NCBI RefSeq assembly: GCF_001425265.1
Contig: NZ_LMEC01000020.1
Coordinates: 1,078,707 to 1,142,706 of the forward strand
DNA length: 64,000 nt
Reading direction: 5' to 3'
From: Massilia sp. Root418
Lineage (GTDB): Bacteria > Pseudomonadota > Gammaproteobacteria > Burkholderiales > Burkholderiaceae_D
Positions 8,075-16,940 of this stretch are shown here, piece by piece. Below the pieces are notes generated by a model. That model saw nothing but the letters and a program-made list of their open reading frames with translations. It was not told where the DNA came from and did not search any database. Each line of letters starts with the position of its first letter. Position 1 is the stretch's first letter. The position numbers were made by a program, and so were the translations under genes.

Positions 8075-10180
8075 TTAAGCGTGCCAAAACGGCAGGAAGT
8101 AGACCAGGAAACCGACAATGCCCAGGATCATCACGAACGCGTAGTGGTAGATGTAACCGGTCTGCGCCAAACGGGTCAGCGAGGAGAACCACGCCACCAC
8201 TTTGGCACTGCCGTTGACTACCAGGCCGTCGATCAGGGTACGGTCGCCCACTTGCCACAAGCCGTTGCCCAGCACGCGCGCGCCGCCGGCGAACACTGCC
8301 TGGTTGAACTTGTCCATGTAGTACTTGTTGTCCAGCAGGGTGTGGATCGCCTTGAACTTGGCGAAGAACCATGCCGGTACGCGCGGATTGATCATGTAGC
8401 AGTAGTACGAGGTTGCGACACCGGCAATCGCCAGCCACAGCGGCAGCGAGGTCAGCGAGTGCAGCGCCATGGCCATCGGGCCGTGGAACTCTTCGCCCAG
8501 GATCTTCATCGCTTCGTGGTGTTCCGCAATGGTGATCACACCCTTGAAGAAGTCGCCGTGCAGCATGGGCGCGATGGTGAAGTAGCCGATCAGCACCGAC
8601 GGGATGGCCAGCATCACCAGCGGGAACCAGACCACGAACGGCGACTCGTGCGGTTTCTCGCCCGGGGCCAGGCCGTGGTGGCCGTGATCGTCCTCTTCCT
8701 CTTCATGGTGCGCGTCGGAGTCGTGCGCGCCGTGCGCGGCGGCGTGGGCGTCGTGCTGCTTGTCATGATGCGCGTCGTGGCCATGGTCGTGCGCGTGGGC
8801 CTTGCCGAAGCGCTCTTCGCCGTGGAATACCAGGAAGTACATGCGGAAGGAGTAGAACGCGGTCACGAACACGCCCGCCAGCACCGCGAAGTTCGCGAAG
8901 CCGGCACCCCAGATATGGGTCTCGTGCACGGCTTCGATGATCGAATCCTTCGAGTAGAAGCCCGAGAACAGCGGCGTGCCGATCAGCGCCAGGGAACCCA
9001 GCAGCGAAGTGATCCAGGTGATCGGCATGTACTTGCGCAGGCCGCCCATGTTGCGGATGTCCTGGTCGTGGTGCATGCCGATGATGACCGAACCGGCGCC
9101 CAGGAACAGCAGTGCCTTGAAGAACGCGTGCGTCATCAGGTGGAACACGGCCACCGAGTAGGCCGAAGCGCCCAGCGCCACGGTCATGTAGCCCAGCTGC
9201 GACAGCGTGGAGTACGCCACCACGCGCTTGATGTCGTTCTGGATGATGCCCAGGAAGCCCATGAACAGCGCGGTAATCGAACCGATCACCAGCACGAAGG
9301 ACAGCGCGGTGTCCGACAGCTCGAACAGCGGCGACATGCGGGTCACCATGAAGATACCGGCGGTCACCATGGTGGCGGCGTGGATCAGCGCGGAGATCGG
9401 GGTTGGACCTTCCATCGAGTCCGGCAGCCACACGTGCAGCGGGAACTGGGCCGATTTGCCCATGGCGCCGATGAACAGGCAGATGCAGGCCACGGTCAGC
9501 AGCATCCAGTCGGTGCCCGGCAGGTGCAGCAGTGCCAGCGCGTCCTTCTTGGCGAACACTTCCTGGTAGTCCATGGTGCCGGCGTAGGCCAGCAGCAGGC
9601 CGATGCCCAGGATGAAGCCGAAGTCGCCCACGCGGTTGACCAGGAAGGCCTTCATGTTGGCGAAGATGGCGGTCGGACGGGTGTACCAGAAACCGATCAG
9701 CAGGTAGGACACCAGGCCCACCGCTTCCCAGCCGAAGAACAGCTGCAGGAAGTTGTTGGACATGACCAGCATCAGCATCGAGAACGTGAACAGCGAGATG
9801 TAGGAGAAGAAGCGGTTATAGCCTTCGTCGTCCTTCATGTAGCCGATGGTGTAGATGTGCACCATCAGCGACACGAAGGTCACCACGTTCATCATCATCG
9901 CCGTCAGGGCGTCGATCTGGAAACCGACCGCCAGCTTCACGCCGGCCACGGTCATCCAGCGGTACACATCGCCGTTATAGGATGCGCCGTCCAGCACTGC
10001 GAGCAGGGTCTGGAAGGAAATGATAAAGGCAACCAGCACGCCCAGGATGGTCGCGGTGGTGGAGACCTTGCGGCCGACCACGTTGCCAAAGAATTTGGTG
10101 CCAAGCAGGCCCGCAATCGCTGAGCCCGCCAGCGGAGCCAGCGGTACAGCCAAAAGGAGGTTAGGGTTAAGCCCCGTCAT
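8075..10180 (-). CDS. nuoL: NADH-quinone oxidoreductase subunit L, with His-rich loop
   Basis: NuoL is the distal antiporter-like subunit of complex I, carrying the long lateral helix. The 701-residue protein is longer than E. coli NuoL (613). Motifs include MLLTVACICLFIGAMGKSAQFPLHVWLPDSMEGPTP and NDIKRVVAYSTLSQLGYM. The extra length is mostly a strongly His- and Asp-rich hydrophilic segment at about residues 457-505 (AHAHDHGHDAHHDKQ, then AHHEEEEDDHGHHG) between two transmembrane helices, followed by GLAPGEKPHESPFVVW. The C terminus has the expected additional helices. The segment could bind metal ions, but no function is established. Confidence 0.96.
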   Translation of the reverse strand: MTGLNPNLLLAVPLAPLAGSAIAGLLGTKFFGNVVGRKVSTTATILGVLVAFIISFQTLLAVLDGASYNGDVYRWMTVAGVKLAVGFQIDALTAMMMNVVTFVSLMVHIYTIGYMKDDEGYNRFFSYISLFTFSMLMLVMSNNFLQLFFGWEAVGLVSYLLIGFWYTRPTAIFANMKAFLVNRVGDFGFILGIGLLLAYAGTMDYQEVFAKKDALALLHLPGTDWMLLTVACICLFIGAMGKSAQFPLHVWLPDSMEGPTPISALIHAATMVTAGIFMVTRMSPLFELSDTALSFVLVIGSITALFMGFLGIIQNDIKRVVAYSTLSQLGYMTVALGASAYSVAVFHLMTHAFFKALLFLGAGSVIIGMHHDQDIRNMGGLRKYMPITWITSLLGSLALIGTPLFSGFYSKDSIIEAVHETHIWGAGFANFAVLAGVFVTAFYSFRMYFLVFHGEERFGKAHAHDHGHDAHHDKQHDAHAAAHGAHDSDAHHEEEEDDHGHHGLAPGEKPHESPFVVWFPLVMLAIPSVLIGYFTIAPMLHGDFFKGVITIAEHHEAMKILGEEFHGPMAMALHSLTSLPLWLAIAGVATSYYCYMINPRVPAWFFAKFKAIHTLLDNKYYMDKFNQAVFAGGARVLGNGLWQVGDRTLIDGLVVNGSAKVVAWFSSLTRLAQTGYIYHYAFVMILGIVGFLVYFLPFWHA

Positions 10181-10228
10181 GATGAACCTTGTCTATTATT
10201 TTCGAGGTGATTGTCGCAACTTAATCCG

Positions 10229-10537
10229 TCAGCCTTTGAGGCTGTCCAGGTCTTCCACGTTGATGGTGTCCAGGTTACGGAACATCACCACCAGAATGGC
10301 CAGGCCGATTGCCGATTCGGCAGCCGCCACGGTCAGGATGAAGAAGACGAAGATCTGGCCGGCAGCGTCGCCGAGATAGTGCGAGAAGGCGATGAAATTC
10401 ATGTTCACTGCCAGCAGCATCAGTTCGATGGCCATCAGCAGGACGATGATGTTCTTGCGGTTCAGGAAAATACCGACGATCGAGATCGCGAACAGGATCG
10501 CGCCCAGGACCAGGTAGTGAGCCAGGGATAAAGTCAT
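10229..10537 (-). CDS. nuoK: NADH-quinone oxidoreductase subunit K
   Basis: NuoK is a small membrane subunit (102 residues, three transmembrane helices) of complex I, at the E-channel next to NuoJ, NuoA and NuoH. It carries the two conserved membrane Glu residues, in IVLLMAIELMLLAVNMNFIAF and VAAAESAIGLAILVVMFR. Mutating these in other bacteria impairs proton pumping. Its ATG overlaps the nuoJ stop by four bases. Size and sequence are entirely typical. Confidence 0.97.
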   Translation of the reverse strand: MTLSLAHYLVLGAILFAISIVGIFLNRKNIIVLLMAIELMLLAVNMNFIAFSHYLGDAAGQIFVFFILTVAAAESAIGLAILVVMFRNLDTINVEDLDSLKG

Positions 10538-11172
10538 TGCGCCTCCTTCGGTGCTTCAGTCGTTGCCGCGTCGCGGGCGGTCGCCTTCATCTTGACGATG
10601 CGCAGGCGGTCGTTGCGCTTGACGCGCACGGCGTCAGCAGGATCGAAGTACTTGATGTCCTTGCGCTTGCGCAGGGTCAGCGCCACGGCGGCGATGATGG
10701 CCACCAGCAGCACGGCTGCGGCGATCTCGAAAGCGTAGATGTACTCGGTGTAGATCAGCATGCCCAGCGCCTTGGTCGAGCCGATGGTGCCGGCAGCTTC
10801 CGGCGCGGCTGCGCCGTTGATGCCGAACGAGCGCCAGATCACCGACGCCATCTCCAGCACGATGATGCCGCCGATCACGCCGGCGATGGGCAGGTAGCCC
10901 CAGAAGCCTTCGCGCATCTTGGCCACGTGGATGTCGAGCATCATCACCACGAACAGGAACAGCACCATCACGGCGCCGACGTACACCAGCACCAGCACGA
11001 TGGAGAGGAACTCGGCTTTCAGCAGCATCCAGATGCCGGCGGCCTGGAAGAAGGCCAGCACCAGGAACAGCGCGGCCTGCACCGGGTTCGGGGCCGTAAT
11101 TACGCGGATCGACGCCAGCACCAGGATGGCGGAGAACACGTAGAACAAAACGGTTGTGAAGTTAAAGTCCAT
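10534..11172 (-). CDS. nuoJ: NADH-quinone oxidoreductase subunit J
   Basis: NuoJ (212 residues, five transmembrane helices) is part of the membrane arm of complex I. It includes the conserved LVLVYVGAVMVLFLFVVMML segment, which contains the pi-bulge of helix 3 important for coupling quinone reduction to proton transport. The C-terminal hydrophilic tail (RIVKMKATARDAATTEAPKEAQ) is longer than in E. coli and lies in the cytoplasm by prediction. It overlaps nuoK by four bases and follows nuoI after 28 bases. Confidence 0.97.
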   Translation of the reverse strand: MDFNFTTVLFYVFSAILVLASIRVITAPNPVQAALFLVLAFFQAAGIWMLLKAEFLSIVLVLVYVGAVMVLFLFVVMMLDIHVAKMREGFWGYLPIAGVIGGIIVLEMASVIWRSFGINGAAAPEAAGTIGSTKALGMLIYTEYIYAFEIAAAVLLVAIIAAVALTLRKRKDIKYFDPADAVRVKRNDRLRIVKMKATARDAATTEAPKEAQ

Positions 11173-11200
11173 TTATAGTCCAAATCAGGTTCGGCGGCGA

Positions 11201-11689
11201 TCAGCGGTACGCTGCATCCGCTTCGCGGTTGGCGGCGATGTCCGCTTCGTAGCGGTCGCCCACTGCCAGCAGCATCTCTTTGGTGTAGTACAGATCGCCG
11301 CGCTTCTCGCCGTGGTATTCCAGCACGTGGGTTTCCACGATCGAGTCCACCGGGCAGGATTCTTCGCAGAAGCCGCAGAAGATGCACTTGGTCAGGTCGA
11401 TGTCGTAGCGCGTGGTGCGGCGCGAGCCGTCGTCGCGCTGTTCCGACTCGATCGTGATGGCCATCGCCGGGCACACCGCTTCGCACAGTTTGCAGGCGAT
11501 GCAGCGCTCTTCCCCGTTCGGGTAGCGGCGCAGCGCGTGCAGGCCGCGGAAGCGCGGCGACATCGGCGTCTTCTCTTCCGGGTACTGCACCGTGATCTTG
11601 CGGGCGAACATGTACTTGCCCGTCAGGGCCATGCCTTTGATCAGTTCCGACAGCATCAGGCTGCCGAAGAAGTCTTTAACTTTTTCCAT
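11201..11689 (-). CDS. nuoI: NADH-quinone oxidoreductase subunit I (2 x 4Fe-4S)
   Basis: NuoI is the ferredoxin-like subunit that holds clusters N6a and N6b in the complex I peripheral arm. The 162-residue sequence has two CxxCxxCxxxCP motifs: CIACKLCEAVCP and CIFCGFCEESCP. Before them is the characteristic FRGLHALRRYPNGEERCIAC. An amphipathic N-terminal helix packs against the membrane arm in known structures. It sits ten bases after nuoH. All eight cluster-ligand Cys are present. Confidence 0.97.
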   Translation of the reverse strand: MEKVKDFFGSLMLSELIKGMALTGKYMFARKITVQYPEEKTPMSPRFRGLHALRRYPNGEERCIACKLCEAVCPAMAITIESEQRDDGSRRTTRYDIDLTKCIFCGFCEESCPVDSIVETHVLEYHGEKRGDLYYTKEMLLAVGDRYEADIAANREADAAYR

Positions 11690-11699
11690 GTCTGCTTCC

Positions 11700-12782
11700 T
11701 TACTTCCAAATATTCCACGACGTCTGCATCACGCCGGCCACCAGCACCAGCCAGACCAGGGTCAGGGGGATGAACACTTTCCAGCCCAGACGCATGATCT
11801 GGTCATAGCGGTAGCGTGGGAAAGTACCGCGCACCCAGATGAAGATCGACACGATGGCGAAGGTCTTCGCGAACAGCCAGAAGAAGCCGCCGAAACCGCC
11901 GCCGAATTCCAGGAATTTGAACGGTGCAGCCCAGCCGCCCAGGAACATGATCGATGCCAGCACGCCCACCAGGATCATGTTGGCGTATTCGGCCAGCATG
12001 AACATGGCGTACGACATGCCCGAGTATTCCACCATGTGGCCGGCCACGATTTCCGACTCGCCTTCCACCACGTCGAACGGGTGGCGGTTGGTCTCGGCCA
12101 GGCCGGAGGTCAGGTAGATCACGAACAGCGGCAGCAGCGGCAGCCAGTTCCAGGACAGGAAGTTCAGGCCGGCGTCGACCATCTGGCCCTTGCCCTGCAT
12201 GCCGACGATGTCGATGAAGTTCAGCGAACCGGACACCATCAGGATCACCACCAGCACGAAGCCCATCGGGATTTCGTAGGAGATCATCTGCGCCGAGGCG
12301 CGCATCGCGCCCAGGAAGGAGAACTTCGAGTTCGATGCCCAGCCGGCGATGATCACGCCGTACACTTCCATCGAGGTCACGGCCATCAGCAGCAGCAGGC
12401 CGGCGTTCACGTTGGCCAGCACCGCCTCCGGGCCGAACGGGATGACCGACCAGGCGGCCAGCGCCGGCATGATGGTCATCACGGGACCGATCACGAACAG
12501 GCCCTTGGCGGCCTTGGTCGGGATCACGATCTCTTTGAGCAGCAGTTTCAGCGCGTCGGCGATCGGCTGCAGCAGGCCGCCCGGGCCCACGCGGTTGGGG
12601 CCGATACGGATCTGGATCCAGCCGATCAGCTTGCGCTCCCACAGGGTGGCGTAGGCGACCAGGCCCATCAGCGGCAGCAGGACGCACAGCAGCTTGATCA
12701 TGGTCCAGACGAGGAACCACAGTTGCGGGCCCAGCAGGGCCGAGCCGTTGGTGGTGATGGTGTTGACGAATTCCAGCGCCAT
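11700..12782 (-). CDS. nuoH: NADH-quinone oxidoreductase subunit H
   Basis: NuoH forms the quinone-entry site at the junction of the two arms of complex I. The 360-residue sequence has about eight transmembrane helices and the characteristic cytoplasmic loops: WIQIRIGPNRVGPGGLLQPIADALKLLLKE and ETNRHPFDVVEGESEIVAGHMVEYSGM, rich in conserved Glu and Arg. Its ATG overlaps the nuoG stop by one base. No deviation from the family was seen. Confidence 0.97.
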   Translation of the reverse strand: MALEFVNTITTNGSALLGPQLWFLVWTMIKLLCVLLPLMGLVAYATLWERKLIGWIQIRIGPNRVGPGGLLQPIADALKLLLKEIVIPTKAAKGLFVIGPVMTIMPALAAWSVIPFGPEAVLANVNAGLLLLMAVTSMEVYGVIIAGWASNSKFSFLGAMRASAQMISYEIPMGFVLVVILMVSGSLNFIDIVGMQGKGQMVDAGLNFLSWNWLPLLPLFVIYLTSGLAETNRHPFDVVEGESEIVAGHMVEYSGMSYAMFMLAEYANMILVGVLASIMFLGGWAAPFKFLEFGGGFGGFFWLFAKTFAIVSIFIWVRGTFPRYRYDQIMRLGWKVFIPLTLVWLVLVAGVMQTSWNIWK

Positions 12783-15124
12783 TACTTGGCCTCCCCTGCT
12801 TTGGCTACGGTGATGGCACCGAACATGGCGCCCAGCTTGGCGGTCGATGCGTGCGCGGCAGGCACGCGGACCACGTTGGCCGCCAGGCCAGCGTCGACCA
12901 CGGCGTCCAGCACGGCCGAACCGCTGCCCTGGGTCACACTGACTTTATCGCCGGACTTGATACCCAGCGCGGCGGCGGTCGCCACCGAGATGCGCGCCAC
13001 GGGAGCGGCGCCGTCGATGGTGGCCAGCAGCGGGCCGGAACGGCGCGCCAGCGCGTCGGCGAAGTGGATAGGCACGTCGGCCAGGCGCTCCAGCGCACCG
13101 GCGCTGCCGAAGGCCGCCGGGGTGGCGGCTTTTTTCGACAGGTTGTTCAGCCTGGCCGACAGGTCGGTCACGCCCTTGCCGAACAGTTCGTCGCGGATGG
13201 CTTCCGAGGTGTCGTAGTCGAAACCGGACAGGCCCAGGATGTTGCCCAGCACGCGCAGCACTTTCCAGGCCGGACGCGCTTCAGCCAGCGGCTTGACGGT
13301 GCCGTTGAAGCTTTGTGCGCGGCCTTCGGCGTTGACGAAGGTGCCCGAGGTTTCGCTGAACGGCGCGATCGGCAGCAGCACGTCGGCGTAGTCCATGCCG
13401 TGCTTGAAGGCGGACATCACGACCACCATCTCGGCTTGCTTGAGCGCGGCGGCGGCGGCTTGCGGGTTGGCCGCATCCAGTTCCGGTTCCGCGTTCAGCA
13501 GCAGGTAGGCTTTCTTCGGCGCGCTGAAAGCCGGCGCGGCGTTCTTCGCGGTGGCGTTCACCAGGTAGCCGCCCACGGTATTGGCGGCGTCCACCAGGTA
13601 GCCCAGCTTGGCGCCGGTCTGTTCGGCGATCCACTGCGCAGCGGCGTGCAGCGCGGACGCTTGCGGATGCGCGGCGGCGGCGTTGCCCAGGAAGATAGCC
13701 TTATTTTTCACGTTCTGCTCACCCGACAGCAGCGAAGCGGCGATGCCCTTGGCGGCGTCGGAGGCTTCAACGCCTTCAAACCCGGCAGGCGCGGCAACTT
13801 CTTTCGCGGCAGCCACGGCCACCACGACTTGCGACAGCGCAGCCAGCCAGTCGGACGGCGCGGCAACGATCTGGTTCGCCACGGTGATCAGGCTGTCGTC
13901 GGCGGTGGCGTTCAGCACGGACAGCTTGGCGCCCGACTTGACGGCGGCGCGGAGGCGGGTCGCCAGCAGCGGGTGGTCCTTGCGCAGGAAGGAACCGATC
14001 ACGAACACGCGCTGCAGGCCGGTCACGTCGGCAACCGGCATGCCCAGCCATGGGGTCACTTCGCCGTCCAGCGCGAAATCGCTCTGGCGCAGGCGGAAGT
14101 CCACGTGCTCGGAACCGAGCGAGCGGGTCAGCTTTTGCAGCAGGTGCAGTTCTTCGGTGGTCGAGTGCGGGGTCGCATAGGAAGCGATCGCATCGGCGCC
14201 GTGTTCATGCTTGATGTTCTTCAGGCCGTGCGCCACGTACTCCAGCGCGGTCTGCCAGTCCACTTCCTTCCATTCGCCGCCCTGCTTCAGCATCGGCTGG
14301 GTCAGGCGCTCGGCGCTGTCCAGTGCCTCGTAGGAGAAGCGGTCCTTGTCGGAAATCCAGCACTCGTTGACCGCGTCGTTTTCCAGCGGCAGCACGCGCA
14401 TGACCTTGCCGCCCTTGACCTGGACGATCAGGTTGGCGCCCAGCGAGTCGTGCGGGGACACGGATTTGCGGCGCGACAGTTCCCAGGTGCGGGCGCTGTA
14501 GCGGAACGGCTTGGAGGTCAGCGCGCCCACCGGGCACAGGTCGATCATATTGCCCGACATTTCGGAGCTGACCGCTTCGCCGACGAAGCTGGTGATTTCC
14601 GAGTGTTCGCCGCGGCCGATCATGCCCAGCTCCATCACGCCGGCCACTTCCTGGCCGAAACGCACGCAGCGGGTGCACTGGATGCAGCGCGCCATTTCCT
14701 GCATGGACACCAGCGGGCCGGCCTGCTTGGGCACCACCACGCGCTTGTCTTCCGCGTAGCGCGATTCGCCCTTGCCGTAGCCTACCGCCAAGTCCTGCAG
14801 CTGGCATTCGCCGCCCTGGTCGCAGATCGGGCAGTCCAGCGGGTGGTTAATCAGCAGGAATTCCATCACGGACTTCTGCGCCTGCACAGCCTTGTCGCTG
14901 GCCGAGCGCACGATCATGCCCGCGGACACGGGCGTGGCGCAAGCGGGCAAAGGCTTGGGGGCCTTTTCCACTTCGACCAGGCACATGCGGCAGTTCGCTG
15001 CGATCGACAATTTCTTGTGATAGCAGAAGTGCGGGATGTAGGTTCCCAATTTGTTGGCAGCGTCCATCACCATGCTACCAGCAGGGACTTCGACTTTCTT
15101 GCCGTCTATTTCGATTTCAACCAT
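12782..15124 (-). CDS. nuoG: NADH-quinone oxidoreductase subunit G (iron-sulfur)
   Basis: NuoG is the large iron-sulfur subunit in the NADH-oxidising module. Using the ATG at 15124 the protein is 780 residues; a longer in-frame start would overlap the end of nuoF and adds no conserved sequence. The N-terminal 2Fe-2S domain has IPHFCYHKKLSIAANCRMC and later a Cys at KPLPACATPV. Next come the N5/N4 domain motifs CDQGGECQLQD and RCIQCTRCVRFGQE, then the molybdopterin-oxidoreductase-like domain. The C-terminal half is Ala-rich and less conserved, as in other betaproteobacteria. The ribosome-binding site is weak, consistent with coupling to nuoF 17 bases upstream. Confidence 0.95.
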   Translation of the reverse strand: MVEIEIDGKKVEVPAGSMVMDAANKLGTYIPHFCYHKKLSIAANCRMCLVEVEKAPKPLPACATPVSAGMIVRSASDKAVQAQKSVMEFLLINHPLDCPICDQGGECQLQDLAVGYGKGESRYAEDKRVVVPKQAGPLVSMQEMARCIQCTRCVRFGQEVAGVMELGMIGRGEHSEITSFVGEAVSSEMSGNMIDLCPVGALTSKPFRYSARTWELSRRKSVSPHDSLGANLIVQVKGGKVMRVLPLENDAVNECWISDKDRFSYEALDSAERLTQPMLKQGGEWKEVDWQTALEYVAHGLKNIKHEHGADAIASYATPHSTTEELHLLQKLTRSLGSEHVDFRLRQSDFALDGEVTPWLGMPVADVTGLQRVFVIGSFLRKDHPLLATRLRAAVKSGAKLSVLNATADDSLITVANQIVAAPSDWLAALSQVVVAVAAAKEVAAPAGFEGVEASDAAKGIAASLLSGEQNVKNKAIFLGNAAAAHPQASALHAAAQWIAEQTGAKLGYLVDAANTVGGYLVNATAKNAAPAFSAPKKAYLLLNAEPELDAANPQAAAAALKQAEMVVVMSAFKHGMDYADVLLPIAPFSETSGTFVNAEGRAQSFNGTVKPLAEARPAWKVLRVLGNILGLSGFDYDTSEAIRDELFGKGVTDLSARLNNLSKKAATPAAFGSAGALERLADVPIHFADALARRSGPLLATIDGAAPVARISVATAAALGIKSGDKVSVTQGSGSAVLDAVVDAGLAANVVRVPAAHASTAKLGAMFGAITVAKAGEAK

Positions 15125-15141
15125 GGTGATCGTTACGCAGC

Positions 15142-16437
15142 TTAGAGGTAAGCGGGCACCAAGCAATGCTTGTGCTCGACGTGATATTCAAATTCTTCGC
15201 GGAATTGCTTGACGAAGGCGCGTACCGGCATCGCGGCGGCATCGCCCAGGGCGCAGATGGTGCGGCCCTGGATGTTGTCGGCGACCGAATTCAGCAGATC
15301 CAGATCTTCCGGACGGCCCTGGCCGTGCTCGATGCGGTGGACCACGCGGTACATCCAGCCCGTGCCTTCGCGGCATGGGGTGCACTGGCCGCACGATTCT
15401 TCGAAGTAGAAGTAGGACAGGCGTTCCAGCGCCTTCACCATGCAGCGCGTCTCGTCCATGACGATGATGGCGCCCGAGCCCAGCATGGAGCCGGCCTTGG
15501 CGATCGAGTCATAGTCCAGATCGGTTTGCATCATGATGTCGCCGCGCACCACCGGTGCCGACGACCCGCCGGGAATCACGGCCTTGATCTTCTTGCCGCC
15601 GCGCATGCCGCCCGCCAGTTCCAGGAACTCGGCGAACGAGGTGCCCAGCGGGACTTCGTAGTTGCCCGGACGCTCGATGTCGCCCGAGATCGAGAAGATC
15701 TTGGTGCCGCCGTTGTTCGGCTTGCCCAGCGCCAGGTAGTTCTCCGCGCCGATGTTCAGGATGAACGGCACGGCAGCGAAGGTTTCCGTGTTGTTGATGG
15801 TGGTCGGCTTGCCGTACAGGCCGAACGAGGCCGGGAACGGCGGCTTGAAGCGCGGCTGGCCTTTCTTGCCTTCCAGCGATTCCAGCAGCGCGGTTTCCTC
15901 GCCGCAGATGTAGGCGCCGTAGCCGTGGTGCGCGTGCAGCTGGAAGCTGAACTCGCTGCCCATGATCTTGTCGCCCAGGAAGCCGGCGGCGCGCGCCTCT
16001 TCCAGCGCCTCTTCAAAGCGCAGGTATTCCTGGAAGATCTCGCCATGGATGTAGTTGTAGCCCACGGTGATGCCCATCGCGTAGGCGCCGATGGCCATGC
16101 CTTCGATCAGCGCGTGCGGGTTGTAGCGGATGATGTCGCGGTCCTTGAACGTGCCCGGCTCGCCCTCGTCGGTATTGCAGACGAGGTACTTCTGGCCAGG
16201 GAACTGGCGCGGCATGAAGCTCCACTTCAGGCCGGTCGGGAAACCGGCGCCGCCGCGGCCGCGCAGGCCCGAGGTCTTCAGGTCGGCGATGATGGTTTCC
16301 GGGGCGATCTTCTCTTCCAGGATGCGGCGCAGCGCCGAGTAGCCGCCACGCTTGACGTAGTCGGCCAGGTGCCAGTTGTCGCCGTTCAGATCTTTCAGGA
16401 TCAGCGGCTTGATGTGACGGTCGTGCAGGCTGGTCAT
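15142..16437 (-). CDS. nuoF: NADH-quinone oxidoreductase subunit F (NADH/FMN-binding)
   Basis: NuoF oxidises NADH and passes electrons from FMN to cluster N3. The 431-residue protein has the NADH-binding GLRGRGGAGFPTGLKW, the FMN-binding GYGAYICGEETALLESLEG, and the 4Fe-4S ligand cluster SCGQCTPCREG with a further Cys at RTICALGDA. It overlaps nuoE by four bases and precedes nuoG. Length and motif spacing are normal. Confidence 0.97.
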   Translation of the reverse strand: MTSLHDRHIKPLILKDLNGDNWHLADYVKRGGYSALRRILEEKIAPETIIADLKTSGLRGRGGAGFPTGLKWSFMPRQFPGQKYLVCNTDEGEPGTFKDRDIIRYNPHALIEGMAIGAYAMGITVGYNYIHGEIFQEYLRFEEALEEARAAGFLGDKIMGSEFSFQLHAHHGYGAYICGEETALLESLEGKKGQPRFKPPFPASFGLYGKPTTINNTETFAAVPFILNIGAENYLALGKPNNGGTKIFSISGDIERPGNYEVPLGTSFAEFLELAGGMRGGKKIKAVIPGGSSAPVVRGDIMMQTDLDYDSIAKAGSMLGSGAIIVMDETRCMVKALERLSYFYFEESCGQCTPCREGTGWMYRVVHRIEHGQGRPEDLDLLNSVADNIQGRTICALGDAAAMPVRAFVKQFREEFEYHVEHKHCLVPAYL

Positions 16438-16922
16438 TTGTTCGATTCCTTCAGTTCAACCACGAGCGCGTCGATCTTGTCGTTCGACATGAAGGAGCAC
16501 ATGCGGTGGTTGTTTACCAGCAGCACCGGCGCGTCGCCGCAGGCGCCCATGCACTCGCCTTCCATCAGCGTGAATTCGCCGTCTTCGGTGGTGTCGCGGT
16601 AGTCGATGCCCAGCTTCTGCTTCAGGTGGTGCGCGGCGCGCTCCCCGCCCGACAGCGCGCACGGCAGGTTGGTGCACACGGTGATCTTGTGCTTGCCGAC
16701 CGGCTTGGTGTTGTACATATTGTAGAAAGTGGCCACTTCCTGCACGGCGATGGCCGGCATGCGGATGTAATCGGCCAGTTCCTGCATCACTTCGGTGGAG
16801 ACCCAGCCCAGTTCAACCTGGGCGTGGGCCAGCGCGGCCATCACGGCGGACTGGCGCTGGTCGTCCGGATACTTGGCCAGTTCGCGGTCGATCTTTTTGT
16901 AGCACTGCTCTGATAACAACAT
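16434..16922 (-). CDS. nuoE: NADH-quinone oxidoreductase subunit E (2Fe-2S)
   Basis: NuoE is the thioredoxin-like subunit that binds cluster N1a. The 162-residue sequence has the four ligands in the expected order: CTNLPC, with a pair spaced by four residues, then ECMGAC. A helical N-terminal part (YPDDQRQSAVMAALAHAQ, then WVSTEVMQELADYI) precedes them. The gene overlaps nuoF by four bases and lies 18 bases after nuoD. Confidence 0.97.
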   Translation of the reverse strand: MLLSEQCYKKIDRELAKYPDDQRQSAVMAALAHAQVELGWVSTEVMQELADYIRMPAIAVQEVATFYNMYNTKPVGKHKITVCTNLPCALSGGERAAHHLKQKLGIDYRDTTEDGEFTLMEGECMGACGDAPVLLVNNHRMCSFMSNDKIDALVVELKESNK

Positions 16923-16940
16923 TCTTTTCGCCTCTCGAAC

